Assembly (NCBI RefSeq): GCF_029211225.1
Contig: NZ_JARGEM010000007.1
Coordinates: 1-64,000, forward strand
Reading direction: 5' to 3'
Source: Antiquaquibacter metalliresistens
GTDB taxonomy: Bacteria > Actinomycetota > Actinomycetes > Actinomycetales > Microbacteriaceae
Length of the DNA stretch: 64,000 bases
The notes under the pieces were generated by a model. It had not been told where the DNA came from. It saw nothing but the letters and a program-made list of their open reading frames with translations, and made no database searches. The position numbers were made by a program, and so were the translations under genes. Below, piece after piece: positions 19,630 through 31,715 of the stretch (positions are counted from its first letter, which is position 1; each line of letters starts with the position of its first letter).

Positions 19630-21273
19630 ATGGCAGAACTCACGATCAGCGCAGACGAGATCCGCGGCGCGCTCAAGGACTTCGTCAAGTCCTACGAGCC
19701 CGGCAAGGCGGGCAAGTCCGAGGTCGGAACCGTCGTGGATGCCGCGGACGGCATCGCCCACGTCGAGGGTCTCCCCGGCGTGATGGCCAACGAGCTCATC
19801 CGCTTCGCCGACGGCACCGCGGGCCTCGCGCTCAACCTCGACGAGAACGAGATCGGCGCGATCGTGCTCGGCGAGTTCACCGGCATCGTGGAGGGCCAGG
19901 AGGTCACCCGCACCGGCGACGTGCTCTCGGTTCCGGTCGGCGACGCGTTCCTCGGTCGTGTGGTCGACCCGCTCGGCGCCCCGATCGACGGCCTCGGCGA
20001 GATCAAGGCCGAGGCGCGTCGCGCGCTCGAGCTCCAGGCGCCCGGCGTCATGCAGCGCAAGAGCGTGCACGAGCCGATGCAGACCGGCATCAAGGCCATC
20101 GACGCGATGATCCCGATCGGCCGCGGCCAGCGCCAGCTCATCATCGGCGACCGCCAGACCGGCAAGACGGCCATCGCGATCGACACGATCATCAACCAGA
20201 AGGCCAACTGGGACTCCGGCGACGTCAACAAGCAGGTGCGCTGCATCTACGTCGCCATCGGTCAGAAGGGCTCCACGATCGCGGCCGTCAAGGGTGCGCT
20301 CGAGGATGCCGGCGCCATGGAGTACACCACCATCGTGGCCGCTCCCGCCTCCGACCCGGCCGGCTTCAAGTACCTCGCCCCCTACACCGGCTCGGCCATC
20401 GGTCAGCACTGGATGTACGGCGGCAAGCACGTGCTGATCATCTTCGACGACCTGTCGAAGCAGGCCGAGGCCTACCGCGCCGTGTCGCTGCTGCTGCGTC
20501 GTCCGCCGGGACGCGAGGCCTACCCCGGTGACGTGTTCTACCTGCACTCCCGTCTGCTCGAGCGTTGCGCCAAGCTCTCCGACGAGCTGGGCGCCGGCTC
20601 GATGACCGGCCTGCCGATCATCGAGACCAAGGCCAACGACGTCTCGGCCTACATCCCGACCAACGTGATCTCGATCACCGACGGCCAGATCTTCCTGCAG
20701 TCCGACCTGTTCAACGCCAACCAGCGCCCGGCCGTCGACGTCGGTATCTCGGTCTCGCGTGTCGGTGGTGACGCCCAGGTCAAGTCCATCAAGAAGGTCT
20801 CGGGAACGCTCAAGCTCGAGCTGGCCCAGTACCGTTCGCTCGAGGCCTTCGCGATGTTCGCGAGCGACCTGGATGCAACGTCCCGCCGTCAGCTCGCGCG
20901 CGGCGCTCGCCTCACCGAGCTGCTGCGCCAGCCGCAGTACTCCCCGTTCCCCGTCGAGAAGCAGGTCGTCTCGATCTGGGCCGGCACGAACGGCAAGCTC
21001 GACGAGGTGCCGGTGGAGGACATCCTGCGTTTCGAGGCGGAGCTGCACGACTACCTCGCGCGCAACACCAAGGTGCTCGACACCCTGCGCGAGACCAACG
21101 TGCTCGACGACGACACCACCGCTGCGCTCGACGCGGCCGTGGACAAGTTCAAGCTCGAGTTCCAGACCGGCGACGGCAAGCCGCTCAACGGCCCCGGCTC
21201 CGAGCAGTTCAAGGAGATCGAGCCCGAGGAGATCGAGCAAGAGGTCATCGTCAAGCAGAAGCGCGGCAAGTAG
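19630..21273 (+). CDS. atpA: F1Fo ATP synthase subunit alpha
   Basis: The 547-residue alpha subunit forms the non-catalytic nucleotide sites of F1. The P-loop is [13 protein letters not shown], and the signature [17 protein letters not shown] is present. A C-terminal extension of about 35 residues, rich in Glu and Lys ([19 protein letters not shown]), matches the extended alpha subunit known from actinobacteria, where it limits ATP hydrolysis. ATG 19630 follows AAGGAA. Confidence 0.97.
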   Translation: MAELTISADEIRGALKDFVKSYEPGKAGKSEVGTVVDAADGIAHVEGLPGVMANELIRFADGTAGLALNLDENEIGAIVLGEFTGIVEGQEVTRTGDVLSVPVGDAFLGRVVDPLGAPIDGLGEIKAEARRALELQAPGVMQRKSVHEPMQTGIKAIDAMIPIGRGQRQLIIGDRQTGKTAIAIDTIINQKANWDSGDVNKQVRCIYVAIGQKGSTIAAVKGALEDAGAMEYTTIVAAPASDPAGFKYLAPYTGSAIGQHWMYGGKHVLIIFDDLSKQAEAYRAVSLLLRRPPGREAYPGDVFYLHSRLLERCAKLSDELGAGSMTGLPIIETKANDVSAYIPTNVISITDGQIFLQSDLFNANQRPAVDVGISVSRVGGDAQVKSIKKVSGTLKLELAQYRSLEAFAMFASDLDATSRRQLARGARLTELLRQPQYSPFPVEKQVVSIWAGTNGKLDEVPVEDILRFEAELHDYLARNTKVLDTLRETNVLDDDTTAALDAAVDKFKLEFQTGDGKPLNGPGSEQFKEIEPEEIEQEVIVKQKRGK

Positions 21274-21280
21274 CGCTCGC

Positions 21281-21302
21281 GTTCGACGAGCTCGACCACC
21301 GA
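21281..21302. repeat. Dispersed repeat between atpA and atpG
   Basis: GTTCGACGAGCTCGACCACC (21281-21300) is the inverted form of the motif found twice within the LmeA-like gene (3676-3718). It lies in the only gap over 50 bp in the F1 part of the operon. Function unknown. Confidence 0.5.
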
Positions 21303-21335
21303 ATCATCATCACGAAACCAGGGAAGTAAAGGCAC

Positions 21336-23715
<2,380 letters not shown>

Positions 23716-23717
23716 TC

Positions 23718-23978
23718 ATGGCCGACCTGAAGGTCAGCATCGTCTCGGCCGATCACGAGGTGTGGTCCGGTCTGGCGAAGCAGATCGTCGCGCGCACCAC
23801 CGAGGGCGAGATCGGCATCCTGCCCGGCCACGAGCCGATTCTCGCCATTCTCGGCGCCGGCGAGGTGCGCGTCACCTCGCCGAACGGTGAGGTGTTCACG
23901 GCGAACGCGGACGACGGTTTTCTTTCGGTGGAACACGACACGGTCACGGTCGTCGCACGAAACGCGGAACTGGTCTAA
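23718..23978 (+). CDS. atpC: F1Fo ATP synthase subunit epsilon
   Basis: Only 86 residues: the N-terminal beta-sandwich of epsilon (SIVSADHEVWSGLAKQIVAR, GEIGILPGHEPILAIL) is complete, but the C-terminal helical hairpin is missing. Short epsilon subunits without the inhibitory hairpin are known in actinobacteria; inhibition is then expected from the alpha extension. Last gene of the operon; stop TAA. Confidence 0.93.
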   Translation: MADLKVSIVSADHEVWSGLAKQIVARTTEGEIGILPGHEPILAILGAGEVRVTSPNGEVFTANADDGFLSVEHDTVTVVARNAELV

Positions 23979-23987
23979 GTTCGAGGC

Positions 23988-24506
23988 ATGCTCATCGTGA
24001 TGGCCGGGCTCCCCGGCGCAGGCAAGTCGACGATCGGGCAGGTGCTGGGCTCCAGGCTGGACATCCGTGTGGTGTCGGTGGACCCGATCGAGTCGGCCAT
24101 CCTGCGCGCAGGCATCGACGCGGATCAGCCGACCGGTCTCGCGGCATATCTGGTCGCCGAAATGCACGCCGAAGGCGCGCTCGAGTCCGGACGCAGCGTG
24201 ATCGTGGATGCCGTGAACGCGGTCGATCCGGCGCGCGAGCAGTGGGTCAATCTGGCCGCGCGCGAGAAGGAGCAGCTGAAGTTCATCGAGGTGATCTGCT
24301 CAGACACCGAACTGCACCGCCAGCGCATCGAGGCCAGGGAGCGGCGCCTGCCGCACCTCGAACTCACCTGGAACGCGGTCGAGCAGAGCCTCGAGGAGTA
24401 CGCCGAGTGGAGCGGTCCGAGTGCTGCGGTGGCGCGCATCACCCTCGACTCCGTCGAGCCGCTCGGCGTGAACGTCGAGCGCGCGCTGGCCTTCATCGGC
24501 TCGTAG
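23988..24506 (+). CDS. P-loop kinase-like ATP-binding protein
   Basis: A 172-residue AAA_33/zeta-toxin-like nucleotide-binding protein. The P-loop GLPGAGKST lies at residues 7-15, followed by VVSVDPIESAIL and IVDAVNAVDPAREQWVNLA. Such proteins are often small-molecule kinases; the substrate is unknown. It starts nine bases after atpC and so may be read through from the atp operon. The next gene begins in its stop codon (TAGTG). Confidence 0.75.
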   Translation: MLIVMAGLPGAGKSTIGQVLGSRLDIRVVSVDPIESAILRAGIDADQPTGLAAYLVAEMHAEGALESGRSVIVDAVNAVDPAREQWVNLAAREKEQLKFIEVICSDTELHRQRIEARERRLPHLELTWNAVEQSLEEYAEWSGPSAAVARITLDSVEPLGVNVERALAFIGS

Positions 24507-25246
24507 TGCTGCTGCTGCTTCCGCCGTCCGAGACCAAACGCGACGGCGGCGAGGATGCCACTGCCCTCGATCTCGCCGCCCTCTCGTTCCCGGAACTGAC
24601 CGCGCAGCGGCGGGCGGCGATCGCGGCCCTGCGCCGCGTGTCCCGGAACGTCGCCGAGGCGACCGCGGCACTCGGCCTCGGCGCGACGCAGCGCTTCGAG
24701 ATCGACCGCAACCGGGCGCTCACGGTCTCGCCGACGATGCCCGCGCTCGAGCGCTACACGGGCGTGCTCTACGACGGCATCGGGACCGAGGCGCTCACCC
24801 AAGCCGAGCGCGCGTTCGCGGGGGAGCACCTCGTCATCCACTCGGCCCTGTTCGGGCCGGTGCTGGCCGGCGATCCGATTCCGGCCTACCGTTGCTCGCA
24901 CGACTCTCGGCTGCCGGGGCTCTCGCTGCGCAGACACTGGCGCACCGCGGCGAGTGCGAGCCTCGCCGGGCACGCCGGCCTCGTGCTCGACCTGCGGTCC
25001 GAGCCGTACGCCGCGCTCGGTCCGGCGCCGCAGGCGGTGACGATTCGCGTGGTCTCGGAGAACGGCGCCGGACGGCGCGTCGCGATCAGCCATGCCAACA
25101 AGCACGCGAAGGGTGCGTTCGTGGGCGAGGTCGTCCGTGCCGGTATCGTGCACGAGTCGACGGACTCGCTGCTGGCGTGGGCGGCCGATCGCGGCATCCG
25201 CCTCGAACGGGCGACTCCGGGAGTGCTCAAGCTCGTCGAGGGCTGA
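24506..25246 (+). CDS. yaaA: YaaA family (DUF328) peroxide-stress protein
   Basis: A 246-residue protein of the YaaA/UPF0246 group. Hallmarks are the N-terminal LLLLPPSETKRDGG, YTGVLYDGIG, and the C-terminal ISHANKHAKGAFVGEVVRAG. In Escherichia coli YaaA lowers free iron during peroxide stress and binds DNA. GTG 24506 overlaps the preceding TAG by one base, so the two are translationally linked. It converges with the DNA-repair gene at 25248. Confidence 0.85.
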   Translation: MLLLLPPSETKRDGGEDATALDLAALSFPELTAQRRAAIAALRRVSRNVAEATAALGLGATQRFEIDRNRALTVSPTMPALERYTGVLYDGIGTEALTQAERAFAGEHLVIHSALFGPVLAGDPIPAYRCSHDSRLPGLSLRRHWRTAASASLAGHAGLVLDLRSEPYAALGPAPQAVTIRVVSENGAGRRVAISHANKHAKGAFVGEVVRAGIVHESTDSLLAWAADRGIRLERATPGVLKLVEG

Positions 25247-25247
25247 C

Positions 25248-25838
25248 TCAGGTCGCGCGCCAGCATCCCTCGAGGTGGTCGTCCACCATGCCGGCCGATT
25301 GCATGAGGGCGTACATGGTGGTGGGGCCGACGAAGCGGAATCCCCGCGACTTCAACGCCTTGCTCATCGCGGTCGATTCCGCCGTGACCGCATCGAGTTC
25401 CGCGAAGCTGCGCAGTCGTCGAGCGCGCGGTGCGGGGGCGAATCCCCACAGCAGTGCGTCGAGGGCACCGGGCGCACCGTCGGTCAACTCGAGCGTCGCG
25501 CGCGCATTGCCGATGGTCGCCTCGATCTTCGCGCGATTGCGGATGATGCGGGCGTCCGCCATGAGTCGCTCGACCTCCTCGGGGCCGTACTGCGCGACGC
25601 GGTGCGGATCGAAGTCGTCGAAGGCCTCTCGGAAGCCGGGCCGGCGCCGCAGGATGGTGATCCACGAGAGCCCCGCCTGGAATCCTTCAAGGCTGAGCTT
25701 CTCGAACAGCGGGCGGTCGCCGTGCAGCGGCGTGCCCCACTCCTCGTCGTGGTAGCGCCGGTATTCGGCGTCGTCGCCGACCCAGCCGCAGCGCGGCAGC
25801 CCATCCTCGGCAACGGCGATCTCGGTGCGTGGGCTCAT
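25248..25838 (-). CDS. tag: DNA-3-methyladenine glycosylase I
   Basis: A 196-residue helix-hairpin-helix glycosylase that removes 3-methyladenine from alkylated DNA. The zinc-site residues typical of Tag are present: Cys in RCGWVG, His in YHDEEWG, and the C-terminal His and Cys in VDDHLEGCW. The substrate pocket signature EGFQAGLSWITIL is clear. ATG 25838 overlaps the stop of ogt (ATGA), giving an alkylation-repair operon. Confidence 0.93.
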   Translation of the reverse strand: MSPRTEIAVAEDGLPRCGWVGDDAEYRRYHDEEWGTPLHGDRPLFEKLSLEGFQAGLSWITILRRRPGFREAFDDFDPHRVAQYGPEEVERLMADARIIRNRAKIEATIGNARATLELTDGAPGALDALLWGFAPAPRARRLRSFAELDAVTAESTAMSKALKSRGFRFVGPTTMYALMQSAGMVDDHLEGCWRAT

Positions 25839-26341
25839 CGGTGCTCGATGCCCTCGTGGTCGAGCAGCCAGACCTTGGTCGGGATGCCCTCGCCGCCGGA
25901 ATACCCGGTGATGCGACCGTCCGCGGCGAGCACGCGATGGCAGGGCACGATGATCGGCACCGGATTGGCCCCCACCGCGCCGCCGACGGCCCGCCCTGCG
26001 GTCGCCCGGCCCGTGGCGTGGCCGAGCTCCCCGTAGGAGATCACCGCGCCGAACGGGAGCTCGGTGAGGCGGTGCCACACCGACTGCTGGAAGTCGGTGC
26101 CCTGCAGCGCGACCGGCACATCGAAGTCGTGCCGTTCACCGGCGAAGTACTCCTGCAGCTGGAGCACGGCGTGCTCGAGCACCTCGTCGCTGCGCTCGGC
26201 CTCGTGCTGCCACGGCAGCTCGCCGCCGCGTTCGATCGCGAGCGCGATCACCGCGTCGCCGTTGCCGACGAGTTCGAGTCGGCCGATGGGAGACTGCATG
26301 CGGCGAAGGGAGGTGGGGGAGGAGGTCGTGCGACTCGGCAT
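25835..26341 (-). CDS. ogt: Methylated-DNA-protein cysteine methyltransferase
   Basis: A 168-residue suicide enzyme that repairs O6-methylguanine by moving the methyl group to its own cysteine. The active site is IIVPCHRVL (about C133), with the helix-turn-helix region FQQSVWHRLTELPFGAVISY before it and the Asn hinge in GANPVP. ATG 26341 (MPSRTTSS) is used; ATG 26299 (MQSPIGRLEL) would also give a full domain. First gene of the ogt-tag operon, divergent from the aldo/keto reductase. Confidence 0.92.
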   Translation of the reverse strand: MPSRTTSSPTSLRRMQSPIGRLELVGNGDAVIALAIERGGELPWQHEAERSDEVLEHAVLQLQEYFAGERHDFDVPVALQGTDFQQSVWHRLTELPFGAVISYGELGHATGRATAGRAVGGAVGANPVPIIVPCHRVLAADGRITGYSGGEGIPTKVWLLDHEGIEHR

Positions 26342-26433
26342 GCTCCGACTGTAGCCGCGGCATCCGACCCTCACTGGCGGGATTCGGACCTTGGGGACCA
26401 GCGCCGCGCCCGCGGGGAGTGCAGGATGGGAGC

Positions 26434-27390
26434 ATGACGGCGATTGAGTACCGCACCCTCGGCGCGAACGGCCCGCTGGTGTCCACGATCGGGCTGGGAT
26501 GCAACAACTTCGGCAGACCCGGAGCCCGCACCGAAGACCAGGAGGGCACGACGGCGGTCGTCGACGAGGCGATCGAGCGCGGCGTGACCCTGTTCGACAC
26601 GGCCGACATGTACGGTCGCACCGCGAGCGAGACGTTCCTGGGCGTCGCACTGCGCGGGCGCCGCGACCGCGTGGTGATCGCCACGAAGTTCGGCCACTCC
26701 GGCTACGACATGGGCATCGCGCCCGGCGCACCGAAGGGATCGCGCGAGTACATCCGCACCGCGGTGGAGGGTTCGCTCACGCGCTTGCAGACCGACCACA
26801 TCGACCTCTACCAGCAGCACACGCCCGACCCGGCGACCCCGATCGCGGAGACGATCGGGGCGCTCGAGGAGCTCGTCGCGGAGGGCCGCATCCGGTACTA
26901 CGGCCACTCGAACTTCTCGGCCGAGCAGATGGTGGAGGCACAGGACGCGGCCGCGCACGCCGGCGCTACCGGCTTCGTCTCCGCGCAGGACGAGTACAGC
27001 CTCGTCGCGCGCGGGGTCGAGCGCGAGATCCTCCCGACGGCGCAGCGGCTCGGGCTCGGGTTCCTGCCATACTTCCCACTCGCGAACGGCCTCCTCACCG
27101 GCAAGTTCACCCGTACCGAGCGGCCCGCGGACACCCGCATCGCACGTCAGCGGCCCGAGGTCGCCGACGATGCGCCGTGGGATGCGATCGAGGCCTACGC
27201 GCGCTTCTGCGCCGAACGCGGACGAACCATGTTGGAGGCCACCTTCGCCTGGTTGCTCGCGCAGCCGGCGGTCACGAGCGTGATCGCGGGTGCGACGACG
27301 CCGGAGCAGGTCGCGCAGAACGCTGCGGCATCCGTGGCCTGGAAGCCGAGCGCGGATGACGTGGCCCGGATCGGTGCGATCTTCGGCTGA
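26434..27390 (+). CDS. Aldo/keto reductase
   Basis: A 318-residue TIM-barrel NADP-dependent oxidoreductase. The catalytic Asp/Tyr are in FDTADMYGRTASE, the Lys in VVIATKFGHSG, the His in DLYQQHTPDP, and the cofactor-binding C-terminal sequence is SVIAGATTPEQVAQNA. It resembles the YajO/IolS-like general stress AKRs; the substrate is not predictable. ATG 26434 follows GGATGGGA. The gap to ogt (92 bp) must hold promoters for both. Confidence 0.88.
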   Translation: MTAIEYRTLGANGPLVSTIGLGCNNFGRPGARTEDQEGTTAVVDEAIERGVTLFDTADMYGRTASETFLGVALRGRRDRVVIATKFGHSGYDMGIAPGAPKGSREYIRTAVEGSLTRLQTDHIDLYQQHTPDPATPIAETIGALEELVAEGRIRYYGHSNFSAEQMVEAQDAAAHAGATGFVSAQDEYSLVARGVEREILPTAQRLGLGFLPYFPLANGLLTGKFTRTERPADTRIARQRPEVADDAPWDAIEAYARFCAERGRTMLEATFAWLLAQPAVTSVIAGATTPEQVAQNAAASVAWKPSADDVARIGAIFG

Positions 27391-27395
27391 CGCCG

Positions 27396-27425
27396 TTGCG
27401 GAGTGAGTGCTCACTCAGTTAGCAT
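27396..27425 (+). promoter_or_regulatory. Promoter of the TetR-ABC operon with embedded operator
   Basis: TTGCGG (27396-27401), an 18-bp spacer and TAGCAT (27420-27425) form a plausible sigma-A promoter. The spacer holds GAGTGAG-TG-CTCACTC (27401-27416), a perfect palindrome with 7-bp arms of the TGAGTG/CACTCA type bound by many TetR regulators. The GTG start codon is six bases after the -10, so the mRNA should be leaderless. A repressor bound here would block RNA polymerase, giving autoregulation. Confidence 0.7.
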
Positions 27426-27431
27426 CGGCGA

Positions 27432-28022
27432 GTGATCGAGACCCGCCGTGCCGCCCCGATGGGGCTCGAGGCGCGCCAGGACATGATCATCGCCGCGGTC
27501 ACGCCGCTGCTGCTCGAGCACGGCGCGAGCGTCACGTCCCGCCAGATCGCCGAGGCCGCCGGCATCGCCGAGGGCACCGTCTTCCGTGCCTTCGGCGACA
27601 AGGAGAGCCTGATCGCCGCGGCGGTCGAGCGCTACCTCGATCCTCTGGCGTTGCACTCCGCCCTGCGCTCGATCGACCCCGACCTGCCGCTCGACGACAA
27701 GCTCCGTGCGATCTTCGGCTTGCTCCGGGAGCGCTTTCGCGGGGTCATCCGCATGTTCGCGATGTTGCCGCAGAGCCAGCACGAGCCTCGGGAGCCAGGC
27801 CCGGCGTTCGGAGCGATCATCGCGGAGCTGCTGGAGCCGCATCGCGACCAGTTGCGTGTGCAGCCCCAGGACGTCGCCCACTACGCCCGATTGGTCGCGT
27901 TCGCGTCCGCGATCCCGGTCTTCGGCGAGAGCCTGCCGATCGGCGACGACCAGATCGTCGACTTCCTCATGTACGGCGTGAAGCATCCCACCACCACGAG
28001 CATCACCGAAGGGAAGCCGTGA
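27432..28022 (+). CDS. TetR family transcriptional regulator
   Basis: A 196-residue one-component repressor. The N-terminal helix-turn-helix is SVTSRQIAEAAGIAEGTVFR followed by AFGDKESL; the C-terminal ligand domain is helical. It lies one base ahead of the two ABC exporter genes and behind a palindromic operator, so it most likely represses itself and the exporter until a ligand binds. GTG 27432 is the start. Confidence 0.9.
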   Translation: MIETRRAAPMGLEARQDMIIAAVTPLLLEHGASVTSRQIAEAAGIAEGTVFRAFGDKESLIAAAVERYLDPLALHSALRSIDPDLPLDDKLRAIFGLLRERFRGVIRMFAMLPQSQHEPREPGPAFGAIIAELLEPHRDQLRVQPQDVAHYARLVAFASAIPVFGESLPIGDDQIVDFLMYGVKHPTTTSITEGKP

Positions 28023-28023
28023 C

Positions 28024-29757
28024 GTGCTCCTGAAACTCATCATCCGATTCGTCAAGCCGCACTGGCCCCTGATCGTCGGAGTCGTCGTGTTCCAGCTCGC
28101 GCAGTCGATCGCGAGCCTCTATCTGCCCAGCCTGAACGCCGACATCATCGACAACGGCGTCGCCACGGGCGACACCGCCTACATCCTGATGATCGGCTCC
28201 GTGATGCTCGGCGTCACCGTCGTGCAGATCGTCGCTGCGATCGTGGCGGTCTACTTCGGAGCCAAGGCGGCGATGGGACTGGGTCGCGACCTTCGCGAGG
28301 CGATCTTCGTGCAAGTCGCCGCCTTCTCCGAGCGTGAGGTCTCGAAGTTCGGCGCCCCCTCGCTCATCACCCGCACCACGAACGACGTGCAGCAGGTGCA
28401 GATGCTCGTGCTCGTCACGTGCACGCTGCTCGTCTCCGCGCCGATCCTCGCGATCGGCGGCGTCATCATGGCGCTGCAGCAGGACCTCGAGCTGTCGTGG
28501 CTCATGGTCGTCGCCATCCCGGTGCTACTCGTCGCGATCGGCGCGATCATCTGGCGCATGGTGCCGCTGTTCCAGCTGATGCAAGCTCGCATCGACCAGG
28601 TGAACCGCGTGCTGCGGGAACAGCTGACCGGCATCCGCGTCGTCCGCGCGTTCGTGCGCGAACGACTCGAGACCGCGCGATTCGAGCAGGCCAATGCGGA
28701 TGTCACGGCCACCGCGTTGAGCGCCGGCCGTCTGTTCGCCCTGGTGTTCCCCGTCGTGATGCTCGTCATGAACGTCGCGAGCGTGGCAGTGCTGTGGTTC
28801 GGGGCGTACCGCATCGACGACGGCTCGATGCAGGTCGGCTCGCTGACGGCGTTCCTGACCTATCTGATCCAGATCCTGATGGCGGTGATGATGGCGACCT
28901 TCATGGCGATCCTGATCCCGCGCGCGGCGGTGGCGGCGGATCGCATCGGCGACGTGCTCGCGACGCCGACGTCGGTGGTGCTCGCCGAGCATCCCGTCAC
29001 CGAGCTGGAGGACCGGGGCGTGATCGAGTTCGACGACGTGTCGTTCGCCTACCCGGGCGCCGACCAGCCCGTGTTGCGCAGCGTCAGCTTCGTCGCGCGA
29101 CCGGGGCAGACCACGGCCATCATCGGCAGTACGGGTGCGGGCAAGACCACACTGGTCAACCTGATGCCGAGGCTCTTCGACGTTACCGGCGGCGCGGTGC
29201 GTCTGGACGGGGTCGACGTTCGCGAGCTCGACGCCGACGTGCTCTGGGGGCGCATCGGGCTCGTGCCGCAGAAGGCGTACCTGTTCTCCGGCACCGTTGC
29301 GAGCAACCTGCGCTATGGCAAGCCCGACGCCACCGACGAGGAGCTCTGGGCCGCGCTCGAGACGGCGCAGGCGAAGGAGTTCGTGCTCGCGATGCCGGGT
29401 GGCCTCGAGGCGCCGATCGCGCAGGGCGGCACGAACGTCTCGGGCGGTCAGCGGCAACGACTGGCGATCGCCCGTGCACTCGTCAAGCGCAGCCAGGTCA
29501 CGGTGTTCGACGACTCCTTCTCGGCCCTCGACACCGCGACGGATGCCCGGCTCAGGCGAGCGCTCGCGCGAGCGAACCGGGGCGCCACCACCATCATCGT
29601 CGCGCAACGCGTCGCCACGATCGTCGATGCGGACCAGATCCTCGTGCTCGAGGACGGGGAGATCGTCGACCGCGGCACGCACGACGAGCTGCTCGCGTCC
29701 TCGGCGACCTATCGCGAGATCGTCGACAGCCAGCTGAAAGCCGAGGAGGCAGCGTGA
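28024..29757 (+). CDS. Heterodimeric ABC exporter, subunit 1 (permease-ATPase)
   Basis: A 577-residue half-transporter: six membrane helices (about residues 1-320) then a nucleotide-binding domain. Walker A is [11 protein letters not shown], the signature is [15 protein letters not shown], and Walker B is [12 protein letters not shown]. The usual catalytic Glu after Walker B is Asp here, as in the degenerate site of asymmetric exporters such as BmrCD or TM287/288. Partner encoded immediately downstream (GTGA overlap). Probable drug, lipid or peptide export under TetR control. Confidence 0.9.
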   Translation: MLLKLIIRFVKPHWPLIVGVVVFQLAQSIASLYLPSLNADIIDNGVATGDTAYILMIGSVMLGVTVVQIVAAIVAVYFGAKAAMGLGRDLREAIFVQVAAFSEREVSKFGAPSLITRTTNDVQQVQMLVLVTCTLLVSAPILAIGGVIMALQQDLELSWLMVVAIPVLLVAIGAIIWRMVPLFQLMQARIDQVNRVLREQLTGIRVVRAFVRERLETARFEQANADVTATALSAGRLFALVFPVVMLVMNVASVAVLWFGAYRIDDGSMQVGSLTAFLTYLIQILMAVMMATFMAILIPRAAVAADRIGDVLATPTSVVLAEHPVTELEDRGVIEFDDVSFAYPGADQPVLRSVSFVARPGQTTAIIGSTGAGKTTLVNLMPRLFDVTGGAVRLDGVDVRELDADVLWGRIGLVPQKAYLFSGTVASNLRYGKPDATDEELWAALETAQAKEFVLAMPGGLEAPIAQGGTNVSGGQRQRLAIARALVKRSQVTVFDDSFSALDTATDARLRRALARANRGATTIIVAQRVATIVDADQILVLEDGEIVDRGTHDELLASSATYREIVDSQLKAEEAA

Positions 29758-31715
29758 GCACCGCAACCGCACGACCGGCACCGCGCCGTGGCCCCGGAGG
29801 TGGTGGCCCCTTCGGCCAGGCGGGCATGCCGGTCGAGAAGTCGATGAACTTCGGGCCTTCCGCGAAGCGCCTGCTGGGTCGTATGCGTCCGCATCGTGCC
29901 GCGCTCGTGCTCGCGCTGCTGTTCTCGGTGGCGAGCGTCACGCTCAGCGTCATCGGTCCGAAGCTGCTCGGCGACGGCACGAACATCATCTTCTCGGGGG
30001 TCGTCTCGAGCCAGCTGCCGTCCGGGATGACGCAGAAGCAGCTCATCGAGCAGCTCCGCGCTTCGGGGGATGATCAGCGGGCCGACTTCCTCAGCGGCAT
30101 GACGTTGACGCCGGGCGCCGGCATCGACTTCTCCGCGCTGCACATGGTGCTCGGGCTGGTGCTGATCATCTACGTGCTCGCATCCGTGTTCTCCTGGCTG
30201 CAGGCCTACATCCTCAACGGCATCGTGCAGCGCACGGTCTACCGCCTCCGCGAGGACATCGAGCGCAAGATCAACGTGCTGCCGCTGAAGTACTTCGACG
30301 GGATGCAGCGCGGCGAGCTGCTCAGCCGCGTCACGAACGACGTGGACAACATCGGCCAATCGCTGCAGCAGACGCTCAGCCAGGTGATCACCAGCCTGCT
30401 GACGGTGATCGGCGTGCTCACGATGATGTTCGTCATCTCGCCGATCCTGGCCCTGATCGCACTCGTCACGATCCCGCTCACCCTGCTCATCACGGCGGTG
30501 ATCGCCAAGCGCTCGCAGAAGCTCTTCGTCGCCCAGTGGACCCACACCGGCGCGCTCAACGGTCAGGTGGAGGAGGCGTACTCCGGTCACGCACTGGTGA
30601 AGGTGTTCGGCCGTCACCGCGAGGTCGCGGCGCGATTCCAGGAGAAGAACGCCGAGCTCTACGAGGCGAGCTTCGGCGCCCAGTTCGTCAGCGGCATCAT
30701 CATGCCCGCGATGATGTTCGTGGGAAACCTCGTCTATGTGGCCATCGCGGTCGTCGGCGGGTTGTTCATCGCGAACGGCTCGATGAGCCTCGGGAATGTG
30801 CAGGCCTTCATCCAGTACTCCCGGCAGTTCACCCAGCCGCTGAGCCAGCTCGGCTCGATGGCCAACCTGCTGCAGTCGGGCGTGGCATCCGCCGAGCGCG
30901 TCTTCGAACTCCTGGATGCCCCGGAGCAGAGCCCAGACCCCGAACCGGCCACCCGGCTCGAGCGCACCGAGGGGCGGCTCGCCTTCGAGCACGTCTCCTT
31001 CCGCTATCGGCAGGACGAACCGCTCATCGACGATCTCTCGCTGATCGCCGAGCCGGGCCAGACGGTCGCGATCGTCGGGCCCACCGGCGCCGGCAAGACC
31101 ACCCTGGTCAACCTCATCATGCGCTTCTACGAACTCGACGGCGGTCGCATCACGCTCGACGGCGTGGACATCGCGACCATGAGCCGAGACGACCTGCGCT
31201 CGCGCCTGGGGATGGTGCTGCAGGACACCTGGCTGTTCGCGGGCACCATCCGCGACAACATCCTCTACGGCCGACCCGATGCGTCGGAGGACGAGATGAT
31301 CGAGGCCGCCCGTGCCGCGTACGTCGACCGATTCGTGCACACCCTCCCGGACGGCTACGACACGGTGCTCGAAGACGAGGGTGCCAACATCAGCGCGGGT
31401 GAGAAGCAACTGCTGACCATCGCGCGCGCCTTCCTGGCCCGGCCGAGCGTGCTCATCCTCGATGAGGCGACGAGCTCGGTCGACACCCGCACCGAGGTGC
31501 TCGTGCAGCACGCGATGCGGGCGCTGCAGTCCGATCGCACGAGCTTCGTGATCGCGCATCGTCTGTCGACTATCCGCGACGCGGACCTCATCCTCGTGAT
31601 GGAGGCGGGTGCGATCGTCGAACAGGGCACGCACGCCGAGCTGCTTGCCAAGAACGGCGCGTACAGTGCGCTCTACGCGGCGCAGTTCGCGGCCGCCGTC
31701 GGCGACGACGACTAG
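29754..31715 (+). CDS. Heterodimeric ABC exporter, subunit 2 (permease-ATPase)
   Basis: 653 residues: a Gly/Pro/Arg-rich cytoplasmic leader of about 40 residues, six membrane helices with a long first external loop (about residues 80-120), and an ATPase domain. Walker A is [11 protein letters not shown], Walker [13 protein letters not shown] has the catalytic Glu, but the signature reads ISAGEKQLL instead of SGGQ. With subunit 1 this gives one consensus and one degenerate ATP site. Its TAG stop shares CTAG (31712-31715) with the opposing gene. Confidence 0.9.
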   Translation: MSTATARPAPRRGPGGGGPFGQAGMPVEKSMNFGPSAKRLLGRMRPHRAALVLALLFSVASVTLSVIGPKLLGDGTNIIFSGVVSSQLPSGMTQKQLIEQLRASGDDQRADFLSGMTLTPGAGIDFSALHMVLGLVLIIYVLASVFSWLQAYILNGIVQRTVYRLREDIERKINVLPLKYFDGMQRGELLSRVTNDVDNIGQSLQQTLSQVITSLLTVIGVLTMMFVISPILALIALVTIPLTLLITAVIAKRSQKLFVAQWTHTGALNGQVEEAYSGHALVKVFGRHREVAARFQEKNAELYEASFGAQFVSGIIMPAMMFVGNLVYVAIAVVGGLFIANGSMSLGNVQAFIQYSRQFTQPLSQLGSMANLLQSGVASAERVFELLDAPEQSPDPEPATRLERTEGRLAFEHVSFRYRQDEPLIDDLSLIAEPGQTVAIVGPTGAGKTTLVNLIMRFYELDGGRITLDGVDIATMSRDDLRSRLGMVLQDTWLFAGTIRDNILYGRPDASEDEMIEAARAAYVDRFVHTLPDGYDTVLEDEGANISAGEKQLLTIARAFLARPSVLILDEATSSVDTRTEVLVQHAMRALQSDRTSFVIAHRLSTIRDADLILVMEAGAIVEQGTHAELLAKNGAYSALYAAQFAAAVGDDD

